DNA of 64,000 nt from Ceratobasidium sp. AG-K (taxonomy: Eukaryota; Basidiomycota; Agaricomycetes; Cantharellales; Ceratobasidiaceae): the NCBI GenBank assembly GCA_037039685.1, contig JAWNGF010000010.1, positions 186,001 through 250,000 of the forward strand, given 5' to 3'. Below are positions 10,619 through 22,322 of this stretch, one piece after another. Made by a program: the position numbers and the translations under genes. Within the stretch, counting starts at the first letter, position 1. Each line of letters begins with the position of its first letter. Below the pieces are notes generated by a model, which made no database searches, was not told where the DNA came from, and saw nothing but the letters and a program-made list of their open reading frames with translations.

Positions 10619-13149
10619 TGGCCTGTTGATAGCTAGTTAACAACCCACAGGATAAAAAAGCCAAGGTTGGATGGGATCCCAGGTGAGGGTCAATCGTAGA
10701 TGTAAGAAAGACGGGGGACCTTATCTGAGCGGTGAATCAGAGGTGCAGGGGTATCATATCGGGAAGCGCGCGTGTCCGATCACAACGACAGTCGAGGCGA
10801 TACAGTCGCTTATGGACTTGTGACTAACAAAACTCCTAACCTCTACATAGATAGTAAATCTGATTACGGACGGGCGGATGCAAGCCCGGCGGCCTCTTGG
10901 CTTCGAATAGAGCTAAGGGTTGTCGGCTTTTAGGGAGAAACCGAAAAGCACGTGATGGTCCGGCTTTCGCTAAATGCACGCTATAGCCATACATCAACAA
11001 AGCTGGCTTTTGCTCCCGCGTCTCCCCATCCATGTCCCTTTCCCCCGAGGGCTCCGGAGGAGCCGGGTGGTATGTGGGATCTCTGCCGGGGCCTCCGGAG
11101 CCCTTGGAATATCAGCATGTACTTTGGGAGAGCCCCGGAGGCTGAGGGAGAATAAGACATTCCTAGGGAGCAAAATCCGGGTTTGTAGATGTATGCAGCC
11201 CGACTATACCGCTTCGTGCTATCAGCATCAATCAGACCTCTCATATTGTCATCGAAATGTAAGCAGAGTCTCGAGCCCGATTAAAGCAATAAACATCATG
11301 ATGCGTCTGCTAGTACATTGCTTCGTCGAAAAGCGAAAGATACATGCCAGCACTAAATTTATAGGCTTATGAAACTTGGATGGGCGAAAACAAAGGTGGC
11401 TAGCACAATTACCTGATTTACCGAAACTTTCTTGTGGGTAAGGCAATTATCTATACGGTCAAAAGGGTTTGGAATGCCCAGTTGCATACTGTCACCGGTA
11501 GACGTCTTTTCAACTCAGTGAATGGAGCGAAATGAATGGGCACGTAGAACACAAGTTAGTCTGGTAATGCAAAATTGAACGAGAGTCCGGGCGAATCCCG
11601 TGCGAGACAAGACGGTGCGGGGTGAGCAAAGTGAGCACGAGCGCTCACACGGGACAACATGCGGGTACAGGTTTGAATATTATCATTAATGGCCCGATGC
11701 ACGACATCCAATAGCAATGAGACTCAGCGCGTGGTGGATACGGGGGACCGGCGGAAGAATATTTAATATATCACTAAAATATAGAACGGATGATTGGCGT
11801 AGACCCGAGACAAACCCCCTTGAAGTTAGCATATAAGTCGTCCAATATACGCGCAGAATCGGGGGGACTGATGTTCTCAATTACTTACTGCGTCACTTAG
11901 GGGTTCCAATACAGTTTGCAACAAATCTATAGAAACAAACCACGTTGGACAACCGGCTGACCCGGGACTCGACCAAATCAGCCAACTAAAATATGTGTTA
12001 AATACCTTATGATACCTCAGTACGATGAGTATCATACGCATGTACTCAGATCCTGGTCGAGTAAGAAATAGGCGAGTTGAGGACGGAATAAGCCCACGGG
12101 TATGTCTGTACAGTTTTGTAACAAGTAATCGCGGCCCGTGCATGGTCTGTTAGTGCGGTCCGGACAGAGAGATATGGTATCTACCACTAAGTTGTTATAA
12201 AGCCAGAGTAAAACTACTTTAACCTGGCTTACCAGGTTGTTCTGAGAACCGGAGTTACTAAATAAATGCGAAAAAAGCGGCGGGTAGGGAGTTTGAGCCT
12301 CAACTGATATTATGCATTAGCGGTAGCTAGTTTACTTTTGGACCGCCAGGGGTACACCTGATACATCGCGCCCGTAGTCATAACCAGGGATTGCACCGGG
12401 GTCCTCGAACCCCTTTGGAGGCATCCTAACCGATCAGAAAACACGGACAAACTTGAAGATCCTGCCTTCGAGGCTCAGACCGGTTCTCCTCATTATCCGG
12501 TGCATAGTAGTATCGTCTAAGGGGACAGAGACTTGAACTTCCTAAGCCGTCAGTAAACCAAAAGTCAATTGTAACGTAAAAAAAAATCGTCTGGACCTAT
12601 AACGCAAAATCAAGAATGCGTCATGATATATGTATATAATATGCGCGCGTTGGAGACTTCGTAGTACTAACCGTTGATCCTCGTGCTAGTGCTCGAACAG
12701 TGGGCATTACAGAGAACCTTGGATTGCTAGTGGCGCTAATTTCAGTCAATACTTGAATCGGAACCTAGACCGCAACTCTAAACGCCTATTTCGTGGGCGA
12801 TTAGAGAGGAGTAGAAGGATAGAGATAAATGTATGCGCAAAATCGTCATCAATTGAGCTCAGGGACCACATCAGTCAACAGCTGGAATCTTGAAACGTAG
12901 AAACAAAGGATAACAGGCATGAATTCATTATTAGGCGGTTGATTCACTAAGCATGCTGTGCTCAGCGCGTTTCCACACGCCACAGGTAAGTAGTACTGCG
13001 CTAGACGCAGCTCTGAGCCATTACAAAGAAATACTGGGCAAAGAAACTGAGACTACCAGGAACACGCCGGTGCCAGGAAAGGGGGTTGTTCAAGTCCGGG
13101 GTTTCGGATCCTGGAGTTTCTAGCGAGGTCGGTCGGAGATCACGAGAAG
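10619..13149. other. 2.5-kb intergenic region
   Basis: No gene recognised. At 11040-11150 there are three copies of a CTCCGGAGG-type motif in short inverted arrangement (GGGCTCCGGAGGAGCC, GGCCTCCGGAGCC, CCCCGGAGGCT). Around 12370-12560 there are tRNA-like scraps that do not fold into a complete tRNA. Otherwise featureless, stop-rich sequence. Confidence 0.5.
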
Positions 13150-16100
13150 CTATACCAGCCATCTATTGTTGACATGTTGGAGTGTTTTATTTAGCCAGGG
13201 CATCACATCGCGACCGGTCGTTGTATTACTCACAGCATTTTCAACTCTCGCTGCGGTTATGCGGTCCGTTGGTGTCTTTGCCCAACAAGCGTAAAGTAAC
13301 ATCCACAGTTTATTTCCACTTCGGCTCCATTCTGGAATGTGTTCGATGGGCCGCCGAGGCAGGTTTCCTGCCGCAACATTCCCAATAACTGCCCGATCCG
13401 GCAAGTACTCGTATGGTTCTTTGTTGGTTATGATTTCCTATGCACACGTCCACTGAGCATGTTACCAGAATCAGAGACAGAACTCACAAGTATGGTCTTA
13501 ACACAGACCCCCGAGTTAGGGGTGTAACGCAAGAAATATAGACGAACGCACCATCCCCAGCGCATAGACATCTGCTTCACGGCTTGCACGTCCTTCATCA
13601 AAGAGCTCTGGTGCCTATTGAAAGGTGTTTATAAACTCACATAGCAAAAGGTAGTGTGCACGTACTGCCCATCGTAAGCTAAACTGGCCAACCATATCCT
13701 GATTAGTGAATCCAAGAGTGTATTTTTTCAGCATTGAGGTGCCGAAGTCGGTGATCTTGGGAACGCCACCCTTGGATACTAGTACGTTCGCCTAAGAGTC
13801 TAACTCAATGGTGGGACATGTATGAATCTCAGCTCACTTACACCTTTCAGATCACCGTGAACCTAATCTCGCATCAAGATACCAAACTTATTGAAGATCT
13901 CATCCGAATGCGATTCAACATACCGACCCAATCCCATGCAAATACGCCAAACCCGTAGCGAGTTCCGTACACTAAGGACTTTGGTCAATAACAATTTGAA
14001 CGTATGGCAGGCACCCACGATTTTACAGCGATCCGCATCTGGGTTCCGGTCTATGTAGTCCCTGACAGTTCCATTATCCATCCACGGGGTAACAAGAGCT
14101 ATCTGTTCTTGAAATCGAGCCAATCCGTATATGTTTAGAACGTTTCTATGACTGTGTTTCGAGCAAGTATAGATCTCCCTTGCAGCAGACTGGTACAATT
14201 GGTCTGAGAATAATTCTGCAGCGAGGCGACCAGAACGAGGCCTACCTTCAACGTGCTCCGCGTACCATCGTCAGAAGACAGAATCATCCTCGCGCACTTG
14301 ATTGCTACTTTTACTTCCTCTTCCAAAAATCCTACGTATACATCGCCAAACCCACCCACAGCAACCGGGCGGCGGCTGCACTGTCCATGCAATACGTACT
14401 TCGTGATATCTGGGCAGCCGTGACGAAGTAGGAGTTTGATTACCTCTTCTACTTCCTAAGGGCCTGATTTAGTCTCGACCAATCCCAGGAGCCTTTTTCG
14501 CATACCATGTTTCCACTAATTGGAGGATCCAATAGGCGTTCAGATGTCCAGACCACCTCGCTCCAATCAAGGATGAGACGGAGTCGTTGGGTTACTTCGC
14601 GCGCGGATGGGCGATCCCGCGGTTCGATCCGCCAGCAATCTTCGAAAAGCTGCCATATGTCCTCCTTACACTGGTATTCCTCGATTTTAGGGTGGTCCAC
14701 TCGTAATGGTCGCTTGTTTGCAGCTATCATCTGAATAACCTTGGTACTCTTGGTCTTTCGGCCAAAGGGTGGCTCATCTGTCAATATCTACGAGAGTTGC
14801 TCGTCTCCGGCTTCTTGGATGGGGTGAAAAGGTCTACCTCTAACGATGTCATCGCCCTACGGTGAGGTTAGCATCTTAGGCAAAACCCTTCTCACCATCT
14901 GGATGGTACTTACCAAGCCCAAATATCAGACCCGTAGGACAAAACGGCTTCATCGAGCATCTCAGGCCCCTGTAATATATAGGGAGCTACTTCAAGATCA
15001 AGATTTACTCAGAAGTGCTAGGTTACTTGCCATATACCGATAATCTGAATTGTCACCAGTAAAGGTCTCTGGACGACCCTCAATTACCAACTATAAGTCG
15101 CGTTAGTTTATAAACCAAAGCTCTCCGTTTGAAACCTTCGCGCCTTCGAGTGGCCAAATCCAGATACAACAATGTGTCCGCTATCCTTGACAAGAACATT
15201 GGAAATGTTTAAAGCACTATGAACCAAGCCCTGTCCATCGGCCAGGCCGGGCCCCGAGTGCATGTACTTGAGCCCACGAACTATATCTAGCGACTGAACA
15301 TTGGTCAATACAGCAGTTCCCTTCACGTTTAAAATAATATCTCAACCATTTGGAGTCGAGTAGTAGTTGCAGTATTGTGATATTTTTTCAAGTATCGACC
15401 CTTGCGTATATTACTGAGTTAGAACCTATACGTTGAAATAATGAATCTAACGTACGATATCTTGATTCCGCATGTAAGGTGAGACTACATATCTGAGCGA
15501 TACGTTAACCGCCTGCCTGTGTCCAAATGAACCTATAAGTGTCAACTTACAACTGAAACTCGTCGTTGACTACCGGCGAGCGGAGAACACCGGCTCCATA
15601 GAACGGGACGATCGTGTCATGTCTCAGTGTGGACCAGTGAATTGTTTGGCGGGCAAATCGCTGCGTAGGCTGCGTCAGCCGTATAGAATTACCAGAATAT
15701 GCCATAGTTTTCGCACCTCGTGGGTTCTTTTGGCGGTTTCTGCGTCCACTCGATGTCGGAGAACTTTGATGGCGATCTCTTCCCCTGTAAAGTACTCTCC
15801 CTTGAAAATATCGTAACTTGGTCCTTGATGGATGGCCTCTTCTCCGATAGTCACAAACTCTCTATCGAGGATTGTGGAGGGTGGAAGTGGCTGCCCGGTC
15901 AGATCAGCGAGGATTGCAAGAGTCCGTTTGGCGTCAACTCGTTCCTGACCCACACTCGTATCACGGATTATCTGATGATAAATCGGAATGCGTCAGAATC
16001 CGTTAGATTAGTGCATCACTACTTACCTTGAGGCTTTCCTCCATAGAGCGGATGATGGCAGTATTAAGATTCTGGTTGGGTGGAAGTTGTTTCATCACCG

Positions 16101-16765
16101 CCTTGAGGACTTGGATTTTTGTTCGGTCCCTCTCTCGGGCTTGCAAAAGTTCGCCTGCATATGCGGTTGATTCTATATCATCCCACTACAGTAGCGTTAA
16201 AATGGCCCCAAGGTTATCCGCCTAATCAGCCCACACCTGGATTATGTTCCGTACTTGCGTGGTAAGAGCCTCGGAAGCTCGTGCAATCGCCAACTCCAAC
16301 TGGTTTACCGCGTCTGGGCTCTTAATGGTCGTTTCCAGTTGGCCTTTTGCAATCGAGCTAAGCCGGTCGGTTACCGCTTCAAACGTCCTGCAACCGACTG
16401 TTAGCCACACGATGCCTCCTGTAAAACATTGAATTACTTTTCAAACATAGGAAGTACTTGGGAAACGTCCGCTCCGTCTTGCTTTTGCTTCGCACAGGTG
16501 GTAAGAGCGTATATCCCTTGACTCTTTAGTGTCTTCAGTTGATCACTTTAGCCCACATCATTTAGCACCGCAGCATATTGAACCACCAATTCACTCACCT
16601 CGAGAACCTGGTTTCTTCCTGTTGAATCCAAAACCTCCTCAATGCAGCCAAGGCATCATAAACTTCAGGACCAGCATGCGAGGTTATCTCCGACGAAACC
16701 TGTGCATACGTAGCATCATCGCAGGTGTATGGTGGTGGGGGCGTGCTTTCAACATCGAAGTCCAT
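13150..16765 (-). CDS. Tandem pseudokinase-kinase protein (JAK-like order)
   Basis: About 830 aa from MDFDVESTPPPPYTCDD at 16765. Exons read by frame: 16599-16765, 16438-16545, 16237-16387, 16027-16185, 15717-15971, 15551-15660, 15456-15492, 15347-15400, 15144-15293, and further ones to 13150. First kinase-like domain: Lys kept (EIAIKVLRH), glycine loop degraded, HRD replaced by HSALNISN, DFG by SGFG. A 50-bp intron (14456-14505, GTATGC...CTTAG, phase 0) joins GNM to EVEEVIKLLLRHG and a second domain with GGFGDVYVG, KVAIKCAR, HGDLKG, NVLVSKGG, TDFGTS, WAAPELF, ADVYALGM and LEIITNKEPY, all as in active Ser/Thr or Tyr-like kinases. The second domain has no in-frame ATG before its Lys motif, so it cannot easily be a separate gene. 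One donor (after HSK, near 15144) is GCGCGA and may be weak or non-canonical. Confidence 0.8.
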
Positions 16766-17109
16766 GGTTGTAGTTGGTGATCAATAGGGTGCAACAAAAA
16801 GCGCTCAAAAACACTGTAGCCAGCCTGATAGTGGAATGATCCAACGACCTTGGTGGTTGCCACGAGTAGAGGGGCACAGAGGCAGGTGATCATCCAAAAA
16901 AGTCTGAATGAGCGCTCCGATGTGATTGGTCAGGATGTTGGCGGGTTGAAGTCACAAGGTCACACTCGCTTATATAGACTTCGGCTCCACATTTACCGTG
17001 TTTTGTGCTTAGAGAAGTGCTGAATACAAAAGTCCTTCTATAGTTGCCGCACGGCCCGTGATAAAATTGGATTGGTGGGCGAGTAGGTGAATTATCGGAC
17101 TGCTGATTA
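16766..17109. promoter_or_regulatory. Upstream region of the tandem-kinase gene
   Basis: 344 bp between the kinase start codon and the palindromic element. No clear TATA or repeat was recognised; it presumably holds the promoter. Confidence 0.35.
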
Positions 17110-17553
17110 CACTGCCACCCAAAAGGATTGCAACACGTGACCCCGAAAGTCTACTCGAGCACTAGCTCCCGAAGCATTCGTTCAAAGAGCTAGAAAATAT
17201 TTGTGTATGACCAGCGTACTGCAATACATGTATGTTGAAAATATCTAAGATAAACGAGTCCCTCAAGGCCGTGAAACGAAGAGTTAATGGTATGGGCATG
17301 TTGCAATTCTTTTGATGACGCATGTACCCGGTATAAAACAGTCTTTTCCGAGGCTATATTGAGCGACAAAATAAGAAGAAGTCTGTACAGTACAATAGTC
17401 GGGTCAAAGCATAATTTGTGTAAGCCTTGCGCTGAGGTAAGCTGTTTCTGCGGAGCAAGAGGCGAATAGGTTGCTCGAATAGAGTGTATTCCAGCACCCT
17501 CTCAATATTGGTAATGGTGTTGTTGTTGCATAATAGAATCAATGTGAACATGC
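17110..17553 (+). repeat. Left arm of foldback element
   Basis: 444-bp arm pairing with 17762-18203 in reverse complement. Confidence 0.9.
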
Positions 17554-17761
17554 ATCATGGCTTCAAAACAGTCAAAACTCGGCAGAGAGTTAGAGACATA
17601 TCTCGAGAATAAAATGATCAAGTTTCCGCTTGCTACGCACAATATAAGCTCCATTAATCTAGGAAGGAAGTTGGATCTGTAGTAACACTTTTAGTTTTTA
17701 CTGATTTCCTGCTCATAAGCGGAAATAAACGCCTCTCTAACTGTACGAGAGTGATCTATAG

Positions 17762-18203
17762 GCATGTTCACATTGATTCTATTATGCAACAACAACACTA
17801 TTACCAATATTGAGGGTGCTGGAATACACTCTATTCGAGCAACCTATTCGCCTCTTGCTCCGCAGAAACAGCTTACCTCAGCGCAAGGCTTACACAAATT
17901 ATGCTTTGACCCGACTATTGTATTGTACAGACTTCTTCTTATTTTGTCGCTCAATATAGCCTCGGAAAAGACTGTTTTATACCGGGTACATGCGTCATCA
18001 AAAGAATTGCAACATGCCCATACCATTAACTCTTCGTTTCACGGCCTTGAGGGACTCGTTTATCTTAGATATTTTCAACATACATGTATTGCAGTACGCT
18101 GGTCATACACAAATATTTTCTAGCTCTTTGAACGAATGCTTCGGGAGCTAGTGCTCGAGTAGACTTTCGGGGTCACGTGTTGCAATCCTTTTGGGCGGCA
18201 GTG
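17762..18203 (-). repeat. Right arm of foldback element
   Basis: 442-bp arm pairing with 17110-17553 in reverse complement. Confidence 0.9.
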
Positions 18204-18489
18204 TATATGCGTTCCAGGGAGTCAAGCTGGTTAAACCAGCCCACGGGTTGTGCTACACGGGTAGAGTAACATGCAATTAGCTCACAGAGAACACGACTTA
18301 TTGTTGAAGCCGCGGTACAGAAAGGTCTAACCTAGCGGGGCGGCATTGAAGGAAGCACCAAACAGAACCAAACACCGAACCAGCTTGGCACGAACCATCA
18401 AATGCCAAGCTCACTCAAAATGACAAGGAAACCCCAATTTATTTTGATTAAAACACAAAAAGCCAGAAATACAATCATTAAACATTTTC

Positions 18490-21400
18490 CTAGTTCATCT
18501 TGGCAAACACCCGCGGCTGCGACACATCCTGCATGTTGATAAAGATATCGTCGGCAGGATGGCGGTACAGCGGTGCCCTCAGGCGCTTTTGATCTACATC
18601 CTCGTCAGCATAGATTACAACTTGGACGGGAAGAGACGTACCGAGATGATGTCCAATGAATCCAATACTCCTTCCGAGGACAAACAACCCGTTGAGCGTA
18701 CCAATCTTGATATACTCGTCGGCCTCTTCGCGCGTGAATGCGCCCGAATCGCGCAAAAGGTCGACAAAGCAGACGGCAATGCACCCGTCAACGTTCAAGA
18801 TCAACTAGAAGTTCATGAGTATATGCGAGTATATGCATGGGCACAGGGCTCACAGTATCCTTTTTCGACGTGGTGACCTTTTCGACGGCGAGCGCGTAAT
18901 CCAGGAGCGAGTGGCTGGGGAAGTTTTTGCGGACGTATTCCTTGACGAGTTCGACACGCAGATCGGGGTTGTTGACCGACTTGATCTTGTGTCCGATACC
19001 CGAAACTACGCGAATGAGAACAAATCACCATAAAAATCGAGCAAACTTACTGAGCTTGTTGGCCTTGCGCGACTCGTCGACAAATTCACGCGGGGTAAGA
19101 CCCGTATCGCGCGCATTGGAGAACATGGCAGCCGCCTCGTCGAGTGCACCACCAAATCGAGACCCAATCGTCAACAGCCCCGACGCGAGGGACGAGATCA
19201 AGTCTTTGCCCGCACGCGACGCGACAATCGTATTCATCGCGCTATACATCATCAGCTTCGTCCATAAAAACAACCTTGGGGACTCACCCAGATACGGCCG
19301 GACCGTGATCAGCCGTCAACATCAAGACCATCTCGATAAACTTGGTCGCCCACGACGGGAGCCTGCGCTTGAACCACAACAGACTAACGACACCACCAAG
19401 ACCGATATCCTCCTTGAACACATCGGAAATGCGCATACCGGCATACAACAATTCTTGTCCGCGCTCGTCGGAAATCGTCGAAATGAACGCCGCGGGCTTG
19501 CGAATGAGACCGAGCTCCTGGGCCCACTTGTAGTCCATCGGGATCACCGGGGGCTCGCGCTCGGCTTGGGGGACGATGGTACCCTTGGCCACGAGGCTCT
19601 CGTACGTCTGCTGCAATACAAGGGGCAAGTCCTCGAACGTCTCGGGGACGACGAAACCAGCCGCGCGCATGGCCGAGTTCTTGGCGTCGGCCGTCTCGCG
19701 CTCAGAGTTGGCCATGCTTCCGGCGTGCCCAAACTGCACCTCGGTCGCAAACATCTTGGCGCAGGTTCCGATCGCCCAGGCGACAATAGGTTTGGTGATG
19801 CGCCCGTCCTTGACGGCTTCAATCACGCGGTACTCTTCGACTCCACCGACTTCACCGAGGAGGACGAGCATCTTGCAGTCGGGGTCGGCTTCGTAGCGGA
19901 GCAAGTGGTCGATGAACGAGGTGCCGGGGTAGCGATCACCACCAATGGCGATACCTTCGTACGTGCCGTTGGTGACGAGCGAGAGGATGTTGTTCAGTTC
20001 GTTGGACATGCCGCCGGATTTGGAGACGTAGCCGATCGAGCCGGCGCGGTAGAGCTTGGACGCGATGATATTGTCCATCATACTACGCGAGTCAGCGCAA
20101 GTTGGAAAAAGTCGCTGAGACTCACCCTCCCGAGTTTCCGATACGGAAGCATCCTGGCTTGATTCCACCGACGGTCGCGGGTCCGATGATGAGGACGCCC
20201 TTGGCCTGGGCAGCGTGCAAAATCTCGCGAGCGTGACGTTCAGGGACACCCTCGGCGATCAACGCGATTGCTTTGATCTACGAAAAAAAAGTTAGATTTA
20301 CCTAATGAAATACCGATCAACCGACCTGGTTCGAAAAGCCGAGAATCTCCTTGGTGCTGCCAAACACGCTACGCGAGCTGGCAAAGTTGACGACGACGTC
20401 TGCGTCGGGGTGCTTTTCGACGGCCTCTTTGACGCTTGTGTAAACGGGAAGGAGGGTTTCCTTGGTTCCCCAGTAGAACTTTTGAATGTGGTGTCCGCCG
20501 AATGGATAGATCATCGCAGCGACACTGGGCGCGTCACGGCCGCACGAGTAGTCGAAATCGAGCATGCCTTGGATGGCACGGGGCTGGAGACCATAGACAA
20601 ACGAGCGCGTCGACGCGTCGAATGGACGGTAGGCGGGACGTCCCGAGGCCGGAGTGGTCGAGTCGAAATGGACGATCTGGTCGTTGGGCTGGTTTCGTCC
20701 TCCGTCGGCACGGACCTGGCCCACGCCGCCCTCAGAAGACTCGATCGTGTGTCCTTTGGGAGAGCCGGGGGCAGTGGCAGCCGCGCTCTGGACAACATTG
20801 GCAATGGTCTGGGGGGTACGCTTGGCCACGCCGAGAGCGAGCGGGACGATTTCGGTAATGTGGGTCTCGGGGCCGTAGACTTTGATGGGAACACCGAGTG
20901 ACTCGCCGAGGAGACGCATGGCCTTGAGTCCCTCCTGGTAGTTGGGACCGCCGCGACGAACGAAAATCTTGACCTGGTGAGCCTGCAAACCTGCCTTGTA
21001 CTCCTTGAGCGCACGAATGATGCCCTTGAAGGTGGCAGCGACATTGGTAAAGTTGGCGATACCACCACCGATGATGAGGATCTTGCCCTCGGGATGGGGC
21101 TTGCCGCGGGTAATGAGGTCGATGATCGTCTTGGCGTATTCGTACGTCTGTCCTTCGGTGGGCGCACCCGAGTATTCACCATAATTGGCAAGCTCGTGGG
21201 CAAATCCATGTGCAGCGATCGCGTCGGAGTAGACGACCGAGGCACCACCGCCGGCGACCATGGTCCAGACGCGTCCCTCGGGGTTGAGGACCGTGAGCTT
21301 GAGCGACGCACCAGTCGATCCATCGAGCTTTTGAATGTAGGCCTCTTCCTTGGTCAAGTCGCGTCCGAATGGCGCAGGCCACACCATCGGCGGGCCACGA

Positions 21401-22322
21401 TCGAGTTGGATTTTGCCGCCGGGGACAGCCGCACCGCCCTCGGTGTACACGCTCAGATCACGGGCAACGGCCCACTTGGGTGCGCAGATCGAGTCGGCGG
21501 TTTGGTCGAGCTTGGCGGCCATGTCGAGGAACTCGATCGTCGAGGGCTTGTCGGCGGTGGCATCGAGACAGACGAGAGGGTTGATTTCGAGATAGGCAAA
21601 GTGCAGGTCGACATAGACCGAATACAGCCGCGACAGGAAATCATACAGCGTGTCTTGCTTTTCGGCGGGAACAGCAGCCAGCAGCCCCGACTTGACTTCG
21701 GCCCGGGGGGGAAACGGCGCGTTGACCGGGATCAGCAGCTGCAAACAGTCAGCACGCGTATTACGCAATCCAACGCACGCACCCTGGACGCCTTGGCATC
21801 GACATCGCCGATATCCACCCCGCCCTCGTGTGTAAACAGGATCTCGTCGCCTTCTCGCTGCGAATTCACGCACACATAGTACTCGGTGTTGGACGGATGA
21901 GGCAAAAACGGCTCGACAATAAAATTGTTCAGTGTTCCCGTGACCGACTCGACCTTGACCGGCTTTCCCGCGCGCTCCACGATCCACGCCTTGCTCTCTT
22001 CCCAGCCCTTGTTCAGCGACAAAAGTCCTGCTTTGCCTCTGCGCAGGGTTAGCTAATCGAATATTCAATTAGACGCGACTTGCCTGCGCTTGATCAGCTG
22101 GTCAGGCTTTGCGACGAGCTTCTCGGTCGACACCCATGGGGGCAGCTGCGTGTCGGGGGTAATCGTATTCGTCGCCGCATCCCACGCAATCTGCGCGACC
22201 TTGGGCGTCGGATACACAAAGTTTTTGCCCACAGCCTCCGTCCCAGGATACGCAGGCGCACGCGGCAGCCAGTACGCAAGCAAAAGTTTCGCGTCGTATT
22301 CACGGATAGCCTTGGACGACAT
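18490..22322 (-). CDS. ACL1: ATP-citrate lyase, single-chain type
   Basis: Cytosolic ATP-citrate lyase: citrate + CoA + ATP to acetyl-CoA + oxaloacetate, feeding lipid and sterol synthesis and acetylation. It starts [18 protein letters not shown] at 22322 and ends [11 protein letters not shown] at 18490, about 1,150 aa over several exons with short introns. Order seen: ATP-grasp region (KGWEESKAW..., [11 protein letters not shown]), citrate-binding region ([15 protein letters not shown]), linker, CoA-ligase region with the phospho-His motif QFGHAGS (catalytic His), and a citrate-synthase-like C-terminal part ([25 protein letters not shown]). Both halves are in one reading direction and one gene, as in animals and basidiomycetes and unlike the two-subunit ascomycete enzyme. 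Large plus-strand frames here (18927-20162, 20977-21879) are antisense shadows of high-GC codons. Confidence 0.95.

Larger units (their letters stand above)
17110..18203. mobile_element. Foldback (palindromic) element with TA target duplication
   Basis: 1,094-bp inverted repeat. The outer arms, 17110-17553 and 17762-18203, are almost identical reverse complements; only a few single-base differences and a 2-base indel were noticed. The 208-bp centre is a diverged continuation of the same symmetry (AAGTTTCCGCTT on one side, AAGCGGAAAT on the other). Termini read CACTGCC...GGCAGTG and are flanked by TA on both sides (17108-17109 and 18204-18205), as for Tc1/mariner-type integration. No transposase is encoded. 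It reads like a foldback or MITE-type non-autonomous element, or two head-to-head copies of a 0.55-kb one. Confidence 0.85.

Noticed and set aside
12360..12580. tRNA-like segments
   Set aside because: Pieces resembling T-arms or B-boxes (such as GGGGTTCGAGGACCCC) are present, but no complete cloverleaf with acceptor and anticodon stems could be drawn.
14135..14392. Independent kinase gene starting near 14392
   Set aside because: The apparent start is TTG; the frame is open upstream to a splice acceptor that joins the pseudokinase exons in phase.
18927..20162. 411-codon plus-strand frame
   Set aside because: Antisense to ATP-citrate lyase exons that match the family residue by residue; the plus frame has no recognisable domain and reflects codon bias.
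20977..21879. 300-codon plus-strand frame
   Set aside because: Also antisense to ATP-citrate lyase.
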